Assembly: GCF_019798055.1 (NCBI RefSeq)
Contig: NZ_JAHOPH010000034.1
Coordinates: forward strand, 1-41,220
Length of the DNA: 41,220 bases
Source: Salsipaludibacter albus
Lineage (GTDB): Bacteria > Actinomycetota > Nitriliruptoria > Nitriliruptorales > Nitriliruptoraceae
Direction: 5' to 3'
The position numbers and the translations under genes were made by a program. The notes below the pieces were generated by a model. The model was given only the letters and a program-made list of their open reading frames with translations, was not told the DNA's origin and ran no database searches. Below, piece by piece: positions 17,751 through 26,595 of the stretch (position 1 is its first letter; each line of letters begins with the position of its first letter).

Positions 17751-18815
17751 TCAGTTCCGCTCGACGGCGCCGGTCGGTGCGAGGTGGATCCAGGTCGGAC
17801 CGGGGGCCAGCGGCAGTGGCGTCCCGTCGGCGGACTGCAGCACGAGGTGGTCGTCGGCGGAGGGCTTGGACCAGCGCACGTCGAAGCGCCGCCCGTTCCG
17901 CAGGACCACGGCCTGGCCCTCGCCGGTGACCCGGGTCTCGACGTAGGACTGTCCGGCGGTGTCGCAGCAGCCCCCGATCCCGAGGTCGGTCAACACGACC
18001 ACCACGTTGGCCGCGCCCACGCGGCCGGAGCCGGTGACCTCGAAGGGCGCGCCCCGCGAGGAACGACGGTAGACCTCGGCGTCCACGTCGTACTCCCAGC
18101 CGGTCTCCTGGAAGCTCGACATCCGGATGTCCAGCGCCGTTCCCCCCGTCCCGCCGTCGGGTGCCGGTCCGTACACCAGTCCACTGCTGGCCTTGGCGAC
18201 CTCGGAGTCGCCGGCGCCCCGTTCGAGCGCGCCGACGGTCGAGACGTAGAGGTTGTGGGGTGACGGGCGACCGTCCTCACGGAAGAACGGGTCGCCTCCC
18301 GGGTCGGCCACGAGCCCGATGGCATCGGTGTCCGCCAGCGCACCCGTGACCTCGCCCCGGGCCCCGGAGTAGGCCAGCACGGGCCGGTAGGCGGGCAACA
18401 CCTCGGCGTCCACCAGTCGGGCCGAGCGGACCGGGCCGACCACCTCGGGCACCTCGGAGTGGAACAGCGCCAGGAAACGGGTCACCCCGCCCTCGATGAC
18501 CTCTTCGTAGACGATGTCGGCCGCGTCCAGTCCCGATTGCGGGAAGGCCCGGGGGGCGTTGTCGATCTTGACCGCCAGGACCGGCTCCGCGGCGCGGGGG
18601 TCGTCGGTGGGCTCCCCGGTCAGCACGAAACGTCCGGACGGGGTGGGCGAGGTCGACGGGGACGGGCTCGGCGTCGGACTGGGGCTGGGGCTGGGCGTCG
18701 GGGACGGCACCACGGACTCCACCGGCAGGGGTGACGCCGTGACCTGCACCGTCGGCGTGGCGCAGGCCGAGGCCATGACCGCCGCCAGGACGGCCGTCGC
18801 GAGCAGCCGACGCAT
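17751..18815 (-). CDS. DUF3048 (YerB-like) lipoprotein
   Basis: 354 aa secreted protein. The N-terminus [18 protein letters not shown] has the charged start, hydrophobic core and a lipobox-like ASAC, so Cys18 is probably lipidated. A Pro/Ser/Thr linker ([15 protein letters not shown], residues ~37-60) follows. The folded part begins near FVLTGEPTD and carries [37 protein letters not shown] and [14 protein letters not shown], typical of the DUF3048 N-terminal domain, and the C-terminal domain contains [14 protein letters not shown]. Molecular function is not established for the family. Its ATG overlaps the lemA stop, so the pair is cotranscribed. Confidence 0.82.
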   Translation of the reverse strand: MRRLLATAVLAAVMASACATPTVQVTASPLPVESVVPSPTPSPSPSPTPSPSPSTSPTPSGRFVLTGEPTDDPRAAEPVLAVKIDNAPRAFPQSGLDAADIVYEEVIEGGVTRFLALFHSEVPEVVGPVRSARLVDAEVLPAYRPVLAYSGARGEVTGALADTDAIGLVADPGGDPFFREDGRPSPHNLYVSTVGALERGAGDSEVAKASSGLVYGPAPDGGTGGTALDIRMSSFQETGWEYDVDAEVYRRSSRGAPFEVTGSGRVGAANVVVVLTDLGIGGCCDTAGQSYVETRVTGEGQAVVLRNGRRFDVRWSKPSADDHLVLQSADGTPLPLAPGPTWIHLAPTGAVERN

Positions 18816-19369
18816 CAGAACTGGACCTCGACGGGGCCGCGCGCCTCGGGGTCGTCGACCTCGAAGTACTCGCGCTCGGTGAAGCCGAACAGGTTGACCA
18901 CCAGGTTCGCCGGGAACACCTCACGCGCGGTGTCGTAGGCCTGCACGGTCGCGTTGTAGCGATTGCGGGACGACGCGATCCGGTCCTCCGTCGCGGTCAG
19001 CTCCTGCTGCAGCTCGCGGAAGTTCTGGTCGGCCTTGAGGTCGGGGTAGGCCTCGGCGACGGCGAACAGCTGGCGCAGGGCCCCGGTGAGTGCGCCCTCG
19101 GCCCGGGCCTGCTCGCCGGGCGACGATGCGGCCACCGCACCGTTGCGTGCGGCGATGACCGCCTCGAGGGTCTCGCGCTCGTGCGCCGCGTAGCCCTTGA
19201 CCGTCTCGACCAGGTTCGGGATCAGGTCGTGGCGCCGGGTCAGCTGCACGTCGATGTCGGCCCAGGCGGACTCGGCCTGGTTGCGCAGGCCGACCAGGCG
19301 GTTGTAGGTGACGACGAGCCACCCGCCGAGGACGACGACGACCCCCAGTACGACCAGTCCCCACACCAT
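18815..19369 (-). CDS. LemA family membrane protein
   Basis: 184 aa from ATG 19369, preceded by GGGAGGG at 7 nt; an upstream ATG at 19429 would add 20 unlikely residues. One N-terminal TM helix (MVWGLVVLGVVVVLGGWLVV) then a helical extracytoplasmic domain with the LemA hallmarks YNRLVGLRNQAESAWADIDV, RRHDLIPNLVETVKGYAAHE, AEAYPDLKADQNFRELQQEL and RNRYNATVQAYD, ending VVNLFGFTEREYFEVDD. LemA proteins are widespread helix-bundle proteins of unknown function. It is coupled to the DUF3048 lipoprotein, suggesting both act at the cell surface. A TAGGCT -10-like box lies upstream at 19466 to 19461. Confidence 0.9.
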   Translation of the reverse strand: MVWGLVVLGVVVVLGGWLVVTYNRLVGLRNQAESAWADIDVQLTRRHDLIPNLVETVKGYAAHERETLEAVIAARNGAVAASSPGEQARAEGALTGALRQLFAVAEAYPDLKADQNFRELQQELTATEDRIASSRNRYNATVQAYDTAREVFPANLVVNLFGFTEREYFEVDDPEARGPVEVQF

Positions 19370-19460
19370 CCGTGCACCCTCCCGCGACCACCGGCGCGAG
19401 GTCTGCGTGCCGGGTGGGTCCCGGAGCATGCATGCGACGGACCGCGCCCGGCGCGCGGCC

Positions 19461-19466
19461 AGCCTA
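19461..19466 (-). promoter_or_regulatory. Possible -10 box for lemA-DUF3048
   Basis: TAGGCT on the minus strand between the pimA stop (19508) and lemA. It is identical to the -10-like boxes before the response regulator and the M14 peptidase. No -35 was recognised. Confidence 0.33.
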
Positions 19467-19507
19467 CCGATCGACCGGGTCCGGGAAGCGCAGGCGCGCT
19501 CGAGTGC

Positions 19508-20620
19508 TCAGGGCCTCAGCACGTCACGGTGGACGGCTCGCACGTCGGCCGCGACGCGACCCCAGTCGAAGCGCTCGACGTCCCGGGACGCCTGCTCGGC
19601 CAGCGCGGCGGCGGTCGCGGGTGCGTCCAGCAGTCCGGCGACGGCCGTCGCCAGGGCCCGATGGTCGCCGGGAGGCACCAGCCGTGCGTTGACCCCGTCG
19701 CTGGCCACCGAGCGGTAGCCGGGCAGCGAGGTCGCCACGACCGGCGCGCCCGCCGCCATCGCCTCGGCCAGGACGATGCCGAAGGACTCACCACCACGGG
19801 CCGGGGACACGTAGACGGTCGCCGAGGCGTACACGCGGGGAAGCTCGTCGTTGTCGACGCGTCCGAGGAAGACCACGTCCGAGCGCAGCCGCGTGGGCAA
19901 CATCGCCTGGCAGCGATCGCGCTCGGCCCCGTCACCGACCACGTACAGACGCAGGTCCGGATGGTCGGTCTTGCACAGGACGAAGGCACGGACCAGGTCG
20001 GCGAGGCCCTTGCGGGGCTCGAGCCGGCCCACGAACAACAGGTTGGGCGTCGTCATGGAGGGGAAGGGGGCGGCGCCGCGGAACCGGCCGACCTCCACGC
20101 CGTTGGGGATGATCCGGAACGAGCCCTCCGGGATGCCGAGGGCCCCCGCGTGGAACCCGGCGGCAGCACTGGACACCGCGATCCGGGCGGACAGGCGGCG
20201 CAGCGCCCGTCGCGCCACCGGGCCGACCAGCCCGTACAGGCGCGCCTGGTCGGACCAGGCGTGGAAGGTCGCGACAGTGGGCGCGACCGGCGCGACCGCC
20301 GCCGCGAGCGACACCAGTGGCACGACCGGCTCGTGGACGTGCACGACGTCGGGCTGCAGCTCGTGGAGGGTCCGGCGCACCCGCCGGACCACGCGGGGAT
20401 CCAGCGCAACGGGCGCGACCGACGCGTTGAACGGGATCGCGATCGAACCTCCCACGGCCTTCAGCCGGCCGCGTGAGCGATCGGCCGGGCCGATCACGGT
20501 CACGTCGTCGCCCTCCGCACGCAGGTGACGGGCCAGCTGGAGCACGTGGCTCTGGACCCCGCCCGGGACGTCGAGGTCGTAGGGGCTCACCATGGCGATC
20601 CGCAGCCCCGGGCCGGTCAC
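19508..20620 (-). CDS. pimA: Phosphatidylinositol alpha-mannosyltransferase (PimA-type GT4)
   Basis: GT-B glycosyltransferase that adds the first mannose to phosphatidylinositol at the cytoplasmic membrane face. From GTG 20620 it is 370 aa (M. tuberculosis PimA is 378). Seen: IAMVSPYDLDVPGGVQSHVL at the N-terminus (acceptor site), DVVHVHEPVVPLVSL, FHAWSDQARLYG, RIIPNGVEVGRF, LLFVGRLEPRKGLADLVRAF, and the GT4 donor motif GESFGIVLAEAMAAGAPVVA with its E-x7-E. Its GTGA overlaps the patA-like gene stop, and pgsA lies just upstream, the same three-gene order as mycobacterial pgsA1-Rv2611c-pimA; context decides the name among GT4 enzymes. Confidence 0.88.
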   Translation of the reverse strand: MTGPGLRIAMVSPYDLDVPGGVQSHVLQLARHLRAEGDDVTVIGPADRSRGRLKAVGGSIAIPFNASVAPVALDPRVVRRVRRTLHELQPDVVHVHEPVVPLVSLAAAVAPVAPTVATFHAWSDQARLYGLVGPVARRALRRLSARIAVSSAAAGFHAGALGIPEGSFRIIPNGVEVGRFRGAAPFPSMTTPNLLFVGRLEPRKGLADLVRAFVLCKTDHPDLRLYVVGDGAERDRCQAMLPTRLRSDVVFLGRVDNDELPRVYASATVYVSPARGGESFGIVLAEAMAAGAPVVATSLPGYRSVASDGVNARLVPPGDHRALATAVAGLLDAPATAAALAEQASRDVERFDWGRVAADVRAVHRDVLRP

Positions 20621-21666
20621 GACCGCCGCCTGCGACGCCGGGTCACCGCGGGGGGTCCGCCCGGATGGGCCTCGCGCCACGCGACGGCCTCGGGATGGTC
20701 CGGCTCACGCTCGACCAGCCAGTTGCGGACGAAGACGTGCCACTGCTCCGGCGCACGACGGATCAGGCCCTCGAGCTCGTGGGCCAGGGCCTGGGTGCCC
20801 TCCTCGACACTGAGGTCGGCGATGTCGATGCGCGAGTGGATCAGGCCCCGGAAGCCGTCGTCACCCTCGGTCACGAAGGCGCCGACGGCGACGGGACGAC
20901 CGGTGCGACGGGCGAGCACGGCACACCCCGGTGGGAGCCGGCACGGCTCGCCGAAGAACTCGACGACCGGTCCGCGCCGTCCCAGGTCCCGGTCGGCCAA
21001 CAGCGTCGCCAGTCCCCCGCGTTCGACCACGTCGACCATCCGGTCGACCATGTCGCCACCCCGGACCAGCGGCACGACCTCGATCCCGGCGTCGCGTCGG
21101 AGCTGGACGAACCGCTCGAACAGCCGGCGCGGCTCGACCACCTCGGCCACCACGGCCATCCCCCAGTCACGCTGGGTCGTGAAGTACGCGCCGATGTCCC
21201 ACGAGCCGAGGTGGGCGGTGGCCAGGATGCCCCCCTCGCCGTCGGCCAGCATGTCGTCGACCAGGTGGAGGTTCGTGCCCGACGAGCGGGACATGACTCC
21301 TTCGGGGGTGAACGTGTGCAGCCGGAAGGCGTCCAGCCAGTACCGCGCGTAGGACACGTAGGCGGCCCGCACGACCTCCTCGAGCTCGTCCCGCGGCGGG
21401 TGGTCCAGCACCCGGGCGAGGTTGGCCCGGACCTGGTCACGCTGGGCCGCGCTGCCGGTGAAGTACCACAGGGACCCGAGCGACTCCGGGGTGGCGTCGG
21501 CGAGGCGCCGAGGCAGGACCGCGGCGGTGTCCCAGACGGCGCGGTAGCCCCAGTAGGACAGCTTCTGGCGCAGGGTCTCGGGGGGCGCCGGCGGAAGGTC
21601 CTCGATGGCCGCCGCCGAGCGCGCCCGGTCCGTGCCGGGCGGCACCGGTTCCCCCGGCCCGCTCAC
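20617..21666 (-). CDS. PIM acyltransferase (PatA-like, lauroyl/phosphatidylinositol mannoside acyltransferase)
   Basis: 349 aa member of the LpxL/HtrB-like acyltransferase family. The HX4D catalytic motif is seen in ATAHLGSWDIGAY (around residue 150). Other family blocks are GGLATLLADRDLGRRG, VVEFFGEPCRLPPGCAVLAR and the C-terminal APEQWHVFVRNWL. By position between pgsA and pimA it should acylate the mannose of phosphatidylinositol mannoside at the inner membrane, as Rv2611c (PatA) does. No obvious TM helix is seen, consistent with peripheral membrane binding. It overlaps both neighbours by 4 nt. The C-terminus ends in a run of arginines (TRRRRRRS). Confidence 0.87.
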   Translation of the reverse strand: MSGPGEPVPPGTDRARSAAAIEDLPPAPPETLRQKLSYWGYRAVWDTAAVLPRRLADATPESLGSLWYFTGSAAQRDQVRANLARVLDHPPRDELEEVVRAAYVSYARYWLDAFRLHTFTPEGVMSRSSGTNLHLVDDMLADGEGGILATAHLGSWDIGAYFTTQRDWGMAVVAEVVEPRRLFERFVQLRRDAGIEVVPLVRGGDMVDRMVDVVERGGLATLLADRDLGRRGPVVEFFGEPCRLPPGCAVLARRTGRPVAVGAFVTEGDDGFRGLIHSRIDIADLSVEEGTQALAHELEGLIRRAPEQWHVFVRNWLVEREPDHPEAVAWREAHPGGPPAVTRRRRRRS

Positions 21667-22400
21667 GGGGTGCCCGACACGCGCCTGTCGGCGTCGGTCA
21701 CGACGTCGTCGTAGGCGGCGTCGAAGTTCTTGCTCCCGTAGAAGCGGCGGGCCGCCACCAGGAAGGCCCGGTTCCAGGCACGGTCCCCGGCCGCCAGCGC
21801 GACCAGCTCCTCGGGCAGGTCACGCGCCACCTGGCACCACACGTGGTGGACCCGCTGGACGATCGTCACCACGCCGCCGACCGCGAGCACCCACAACACG
21901 GGTTCGAGCAGCCACCGGTTGAAGATCAGGGCGACCATCACCAGGATCGCGCGCTCGGCACGCTCCATGATCCCGATGGAGCACTCGAGGTCGATGGACT
22001 CGGCCCGCGCCCGGACGTAGGAGATCACCTGTGCCGCGACCAGGGCGGTGACCGTCAGGGCGAACAGCCGTGGCATGTCGCGCAGCCACCAGGCAATGGC
22101 GGCGAGGATGATGCCGTCGGACAGCCGGTCCACGACCGAGTCGTAGAACCCGCCGAAGGGCGTCGAGCGACCGGTCGCCCGGGCAACCGCGCCGTCGAAG
22201 GTGTCCATCAGCCCGCCGGCCACCAGGATCCAGCCACCGGCCACCGGGGAGCCCGCCACGACGAACCCGGCCCCGACCGCCGTCAGGATCAACCCCATCG
22301 TGGTCAGCACGTTGGGGGTCAGGCCGAGCCGGGCCAACCCGTGGCCGATGGGAGTGGTCACCCGGGTGATGCCGGTGCCGAACGTCGCGCGCAGCGCCAC
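21663..22400 (-). CDS. pgsA: Phosphatidylinositol phosphate synthase / CDP-alcohol phosphatidyltransferase
   Basis: Integral membrane enzyme that condenses CDP-diacylglycerol with inositol phosphate. From GTG 22400 (AGAGGG upstream) it is 245 aa and begins MALRATFGTGITRVTTPIG, aligning with the family start. The CDP-alcohol signature D-x2-DG-x2-AR-x8-G-x3-D-x3-D is complete in DTFDGAVARATGRSTPFGG plus the following FYDSVVD (~residues 76-101). About six TM segments follow from LGLTPNVLTTMGLIL through VLWVLAVGGVVTIV. Being first in pgsA-patA-pimA, it probably makes the lipid that the next two genes decorate. A TAACGT -10-like box (22444 to 22439) lies ~39 nt upstream. Confidence 0.9.
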   Translation of the reverse strand: MALRATFGTGITRVTTPIGHGLARLGLTPNVLTTMGLILTAVGAGFVVAGSPVAGGWILVAGGLMDTFDGAVARATGRSTPFGGFYDSVVDRLSDGIILAAIAWWLRDMPRLFALTVTALVAAQVISYVRARAESIDLECSIGIMERAERAILVMVALIFNRWLLEPVLWVLAVGGVVTIVQRVHHVWCQVARDLPEELVALAAGDRAWNRAFLVAARRFYGSKNFDAAYDDVVTDADRRVSGTP

Positions 22401-22438
22401 TGCCGCCCTCTGGAAGTCGTGACCGGGGGTTTCCGCGC

Positions 22439-22444
22439 ACGTTA
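22439..22444 (-). promoter_or_regulatory. Possible -10 box of pgsA-patA-pimA
   Basis: TAACGT on the minus strand in the 197-bp divergent gap between pgsA and the plus-strand hydrolase gene. Its presence would fit this operon having its own promoter, as expected since thrS-HIT is separated from it. No -35 is clear. Confidence 0.33.
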
Positions 22445-22548
22445 CCCGAACCTCCCCATGGCCCCGTGGACGTCGCCACACCCGCGTCCGACCTGCTCCG
22501 GGGCCGGATCCGACCCCCAAAGGACCGGATTCGGGCACTTTCGCCCAC

Positions 22549-22554
22549 TACCGT
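22549..22554 (+). promoter_or_regulatory. Possible -10 box of the secreted alpha/beta hydrolase
   Basis: TACCGT about 44 nt before the ATG at 22598, with the TANNNT pattern. No good -35 is seen. Confidence 0.3.
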
Positions 22555-22597
22555 CCTGCGCGCCGACCCCGCGCTGCCACCCGACCGGAGCCGCTCC

Positions 22598-23932
22598 ATG
22601 TCCCGCGTGTCCATCGCCCTGCTCGCACTGCTCGCCCTGCTGGTGCCCACGGTGGCCACGGCCGCCCCGCCGGACGAGCCGGCGTGGTTCGTCGACGCGT
22701 CGAAGCTGCCCTTCGACGGGATCCCGGGACTGGAGGCCGAGCAGTACTGGGGCATCGAGCAGGGGGCCGGCTACCGCATGGAGGTCCCGACGGACTGGAA
22801 CGGCTCGCTGGTGATGTGGGCGCACGGCTTCCGCGGCGACGGGCTCGAGCTCACGGTCGACAACCACCCGCTGCGGCCGTACCTGCTGGCCAACGGCTTC
22901 GCCTGGGCGGCGTCCAGCTTCAGCGCCAACGGCTACGCGGTGGGCGCCGGGGTGCGTGACACCGAGCGGCTGACCCGGGTCTTCCGCCACGAGGTCGGCC
23001 GGCCGGACACGACCTACGTCACCGGCGCGTCCATGGGTGGCCACGTCACCGCCCGCTCGATCGAGCAGTACCCGTCCCGCTACGACGGCGCGATGCCGAT
23101 CTGCGGTGTGCTGGCCGACAACGCACTGTTCGACTACTTCCTCGACTACAACGTCCTCGCCCAGCAGCTCGCCCTGGGGACGTCGACGTACCCGCCGGGC
23201 CCGGACTACCTCACCACCACCGTGCCCGAGATCCAGGCCGAGCTCGAAGCCGTGCCCGGCGGCTGGCCGGTCGCGCTGGACGCCGACGGCGAGGCCTTCA
23301 AGCAGGCCGTCGAACTGCGCTCCGGCGGGGACCGTCCCAACTTCGACCAGGCGTGGTCCTTCTGGAACAGTTTCCCGTCCTTCGGCGGGTCCGCCCCGGG
23401 CGACTTCCTGTTCGGCGTCGGCGCCAGCCCCCAGGACGGCATCGCGGTGGACAACACCGACGTCGCCTACCAGCTGGACCTGGACCCGGCGATCAGCGAC
23501 GCCGAGGCGACCCTCGACGACGCGATCGTCCGCGTCTCGGGCGACCCCGACCTGCGCAACGCGATGTCGCCCAACCTCGCCTCCCCGCTGGTCACGGGCG
23601 ACATCGACGTCCCCGTGCTGTCGCTGCACAACCTGGGCGACCTGTTCGTGCCGTTCCACAACGAGGTGGTCTACGCGCACGAGGTCGCCGACGCGGGCAA
23701 GTCCGAACTGCTGGTCCAGCGGGCCATCCGGGGCGTCAACCACTGCGGGTTCACCGCGACCGAGCTGACCACCGCCTTCGACGACCTGGTCACCTGGGTG
23801 GAGGACGGGGTGCGACCGGAGGGTGACGACGTGCGCGACCCGGCCGCGGTCGCCGCGCCCGACTACGGCTGCCGGTTCACCGACTTCGCCACGCCCGGGG
23901 GGCACCTCCTGGCCGCACCCTGTCCCGGGTGA
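22598..23932 (+). CDS. Secreted alpha/beta hydrolase of unknown specificity
   Basis: 444 aa from ATG 22598, preceded by GGAG. A clear Sec signal peptide (MSRVSIALLALLALLVPTV, cleavage probably after ATA before APPDEP) shows export. The fold is suggested by WNGSLVMWAHGFRGDG (strand and oxyanion region), the nucleophile elbow TGASMGGHV with Ser145, an acid in LHNLGDLFVPF and a histidine in GVNHCGF. Two cysteines near the C-terminus (YGCRF, APCPG) could form a disulfide. I cannot name the substrate; amidase, esterase or peptidase are all possible. It sits on the opposite strand between HIT and pgsA, ending 7 nt before the HIT stop (convergent), so it breaks an otherwise conserved gene cluster. 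Confidence 0.8.
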   Translation: MSRVSIALLALLALLVPTVATAAPPDEPAWFVDASKLPFDGIPGLEAEQYWGIEQGAGYRMEVPTDWNGSLVMWAHGFRGDGLELTVDNHPLRPYLLANGFAWAASSFSANGYAVGAGVRDTERLTRVFRHEVGRPDTTYVTGASMGGHVTARSIEQYPSRYDGAMPICGVLADNALFDYFLDYNVLAQQLALGTSTYPPGPDYLTTTVPEIQAELEAVPGGWPVALDADGEAFKQAVELRSGGDRPNFDQAWSFWNSFPSFGGSAPGDFLFGVGASPQDGIAVDNTDVAYQLDLDPAISDAEATLDDAIVRVSGDPDLRNAMSPNLASPLVTGDIDVPVLSLHNLGDLFVPFHNEVVYAHEVADAGKSELLVQRAIRGVNHCGFTATELTTAFDDLVTWVEDGVRPEGDDVRDPAAVAAPDYGCRFTDFATPGGHLLAAPCPG

Positions 23933-23939
23933 GCCGCGG

Positions 23940-24506
23940 TCAGACCCAGGCGACGTCGGCCAGCTCGTCGTAGACCTCCGACAACGCCCGCGGCAGGACC
24001 CGTGCGGCGCCGACCGTGGAGATGAAGTTCGTGTCGCCACCCCACCGCGGGACGGCGTGGAGGTGGACGTGCTCGGCGATCCCCGCACCCCCCGCCGCAC
24101 CCAGGTTCATGCCGAGGTTGACGCCCTCGGCCCCCAGCCGGTCGTGCAGGACCCGGGCACACCGGCGTGCCAGCGCCCACATCTCGACCGCCGCGTCCTC
24201 GTCCACCGACGACAGGAACGACTCGTGGGCGTAGGGCACGACCATGAGGTGGCCCGGGTTGTAGGGGTAGGCATTGCAGATCACGTAGGCCCCGCTCCCC
24301 CGGTGCAGGATCAGCGTGTCGCGGTCGTCGGCCGGGTCACGCGCGGGCAGGACACAGAACGGGCACCCGTCCACGGCCGGCTCGACCGCACCGACGTAGC
24401 CGAACCGCCACGGCGCCCACAGCCGCTGCAGGTCGTCGACCCCGACGCCGGGCTGGTCGGCGGCGCTGTCCGGTTCGCGCGCGCGGCCGGCGGGATCGCT
24501 GCTCAC
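23940..24506 (-). CDS. HIT family protein (Ap4A phosphorylase type)
   Basis: Histidine-triad nucleotide hydrolase/phosphorylase, 188 aa from GTG 24506, which has AGGAGG six nt upstream; ATG 24527 would add 7 residues. Features: LQRLWAPWRFGYV near residue 30, a zinc CPFC, LILHRGSGAYVICNAYPYNP, GHLMVVPYAHES, the LGMNLGAAGGAGI block, and the catalytic triad EHVHLHAVPRW followed by GGDTNFIS. This matches actinobacterial Rv2613c-type diadenosine tetraphosphate phosphorylases, and the gene follows thrS as in mycobacteria. Cotranscription with thrS is very likely since its reading frame starts at or within 11 nt of the thrS stop. Confidence 0.9.
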   Translation of the reverse strand: MSSDPAGRAREPDSAADQPGVGVDDLQRLWAPWRFGYVGAVEPAVDGCPFCVLPARDPADDRDTLILHRGSGAYVICNAYPYNPGHLMVVPYAHESFLSSVDEDAAVEMWALARRCARVLHDRLGAEGVNLGMNLGAAGGAGIAEHVHLHAVPRWGGDTNFISTVGAARVLPRALSEVYDELADVAWV

Positions 24507-24516
24507 GCCGGCCTCC

Positions 24517-26568
24517 TCATGAGGCATCGAGGTCGGGCACGACCTTGTCGTCGATCTCGCGTACCAGGTCGGCCACGAACTCGTCGAGCGGGACGTCCTT
24601 GCGCTGGGACCCGTGGTAGGGGCGGTCCGACACGGTCCGGGCGTCGCGCTCGTTGCCACCGACCACCAGGACGTGGGGCACCTTCGCGGTGACCGCCTTG
24701 CGGACCTTGTTGCCCAGGGTGTCGTCGGACGCGTCGACCTCGACCCGGGCGCCCTCGGCGCGCAACGCGTCGGCGACCTCGCCGGCGTAGTCGTCGAAGT
24801 CGGCGGCGACCGGGACCACGGTGGCCTGGACCGGCGCCAGCCAGGTCGGGAAGGCACCGTTGAACGACTCGACCATCACGGCGAAGAACCGCTCGATCGA
24901 GCCGAACAGGGCACGGTGGACCATGTAGGGCCGGTGGTCCTCCCCGTCCTCGCCGACGTAGGTGACGTCGAAGCGCTCGGGGAGGTTGAAGTCGACCTGC
25001 ACGGTGGTGGTCTGCCACTCCCGGCCGATCGCGTCACGCAGGTGGATGTCGATCTTGGGGCCGTAGAACGCTCCCTCGCCCTCGTCCAGCTCGTAGTCCA
25101 GCCCGAGTCGCTCGACCGCGTCGATCAGGGCCTGCTGGGCCGCGTCCCAGTCCTGTGCCTCGCCGAAGGACTTCTCGGGACGGGTCGAGATCGCGATCCG
25201 GCTGGGCGCGCCGAACCCGAACACCCGGTACAGGTCGAGCGCGAACTGGGTGCACCCGGTGACCTCGTCGACCAGCTGGTCGTCGGTGCAGAAGATGTGG
25301 CTGTCGTCCTGGGTGAACCCGCGGGCGCGCAGCTGCCCGTTGACCACCCCGGACTTCTCGTAGCGGTAGACGGTGCCGAGCTCGGACAGCCGGACCGGCA
25401 GCTCGCGGTAGGACCGGATGCGCGACTGGTAGGCAAGGATGTGGAACGGGCAGTTCATGGGCTTGAGGCGATAGCGAGCGGCCTCGTCGATCTCCATCGC
25501 CGGGTACATCAGCTCGGCGTAGTTCTGCAGGTGTCCCGAGATCCGCCAGAGGTCCTCCTTGGCGATGTGGGGGCTGTAGACCGGCTGGTAGCCCCTGGCG
25601 AGCACCTCCGCGCGGATCCAGTCCTCCATCTGCTGGCGCACGATCGCGCCGCGTGGCAGGAACAGGGACAGGCCGGGGCCGAGCTCGTCGGGGAAGTGGG
25701 TCAGCTCCAGCTCGCGACCGAGCTTGCGGTGGTCGCGCTTGGCGGCCTCCTCGAGCTGTTCGAGGTGGGCCTGCATGGCCTTGTTGGACTCCCACGCGGT
25801 GCCGTAGATGCGCTGGAGCATCGGACGGTCCTCGCGGCCACGCCAGTAGGCGCCGGCGGACCGCAGCAGCCGGAAGGCCGGGATGCGCTCGGTCGACGGC
25901 ACGTGTGGACCACGGCACAGGTCCGACCACGCCACGTCGCCGTCCTGGCGGACGTTGCGGTAGACGGTGAAGGTGGGATCGGCGACGGCGTCGTCACCCT
26001 CGAGATCGCCCACGTCGGTGGGGCTGACGATCTCGCCGGCGGCGACGGCGTCGATGATCTCGAGCTTGTAGGGCTGGTCGGCGAACTCGGTGCGGGCGTC
26101 GTCGCGCGCGACCTCCTCGCGGACGTAGGCCTGACGCTCCTTCGCGAGCTCGCGCATGCGGTCCTCGATGCGCTCGAGGTCGGTGGCGGTGAACGGCTCG
26201 GCGACGTCGAAGTCGTAGTAGAAGCCGTTCTCGATCGGCGGCCCGATCGCCCACTTCACGTCGTCGAACAGGTCGGTCACGGCCTGGGCCATCAGGTGGG
26301 CGGTCGAGTGCCGCAGGATCGCGCGGCCCTCGTCGGTGTCGCCGTAGATCGCCACGACCTCGACGGCGTCGTCACCGTCGGGATGGTCGGGTGCGTCGTC
26401 CAGGGACCGGTCGAGGTCCCACTGGGCGCCGTTGACACGCGCAGCGACGACCTGGCCACGGATGGCCTCGAGTGCCTTGAGCGCCTGCAGCGCGGTGGTG
26501 TCGGGGGCCAGCTCGGTCGCGGCGTCGCCGGACCGCACCAGCAGCGGGGATGCGGAGGTGGTGGACAT
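24517..26568 (-). CDS. thrS: Threonine--tRNA ligase
   Basis: 683 aa class II synthetase. Domains: N-terminal TGS (residues ~8-70), editing domain with RHSTAHLMAQAV (HxxxH) and the conserved SDLCRGPHVPST (Cys and His), then the catalytic core: PRGAIVRQQMEDWIRAEV (motif 1), MNCPFHILAYQSRIRSYREL with the zinc Cys, RARGFTQDDSHIFC (motif 2, zinc His), and PYMVHRALFGSIERFFAVM (motif 3). The C-terminal HGTP domain recognises the anticodon (VPVAADFDDYAGEVADAL). The complete editing domain suggests normal Ser-tRNA proofreading. AGGAG precedes the ATG, and a TAGGAT -10 box lies only ~22 nt upstream, so the leader is short and leaves no room for a T-box. Confidence 0.97.
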   Translation of the reverse strand: MSTTSASPLLVRSGDAATELAPDTTALQALKALEAIRGQVVAARVNGAQWDLDRSLDDAPDHPDGDDAVEVVAIYGDTDEGRAILRHSTAHLMAQAVTDLFDDVKWAIGPPIENGFYYDFDVAEPFTATDLERIEDRMRELAKERQAYVREEVARDDARTEFADQPYKLEIIDAVAAGEIVSPTDVGDLEGDDAVADPTFTVYRNVRQDGDVAWSDLCRGPHVPSTERIPAFRLLRSAGAYWRGREDRPMLQRIYGTAWESNKAMQAHLEQLEEAAKRDHRKLGRELELTHFPDELGPGLSLFLPRGAIVRQQMEDWIRAEVLARGYQPVYSPHIAKEDLWRISGHLQNYAELMYPAMEIDEAARYRLKPMNCPFHILAYQSRIRSYRELPVRLSELGTVYRYEKSGVVNGQLRARGFTQDDSHIFCTDDQLVDEVTGCTQFALDLYRVFGFGAPSRIAISTRPEKSFGEAQDWDAAQQALIDAVERLGLDYELDEGEGAFYGPKIDIHLRDAIGREWQTTTVQVDFNLPERFDVTYVGEDGEDHRPYMVHRALFGSIERFFAVMVESFNGAFPTWLAPVQATVVPVAADFDDYAGEVADALRAEGARVEVDASDDTLGNKVRKAVTAKVPHVLVVGGNERDARTVSDRPYHGSQRKDVPLDEFVADLVREIDDKVVPDLDAS

Positions 26569-26589
26569 GACTGCTCCTGTCAGGTGGTG

Positions 26590-26595
26590 ATCCTA
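26590..26595 (-). promoter_or_regulatory. Probable -10 box of thrS-HIT
   Basis: TAGGAT on the minus strand, 21 nt upstream of the thrS ATG, predicts a leader of about 15 nt that still includes AGGAG. No clear -35. This argues against riboswitch or attenuation control. Confidence 0.42.
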
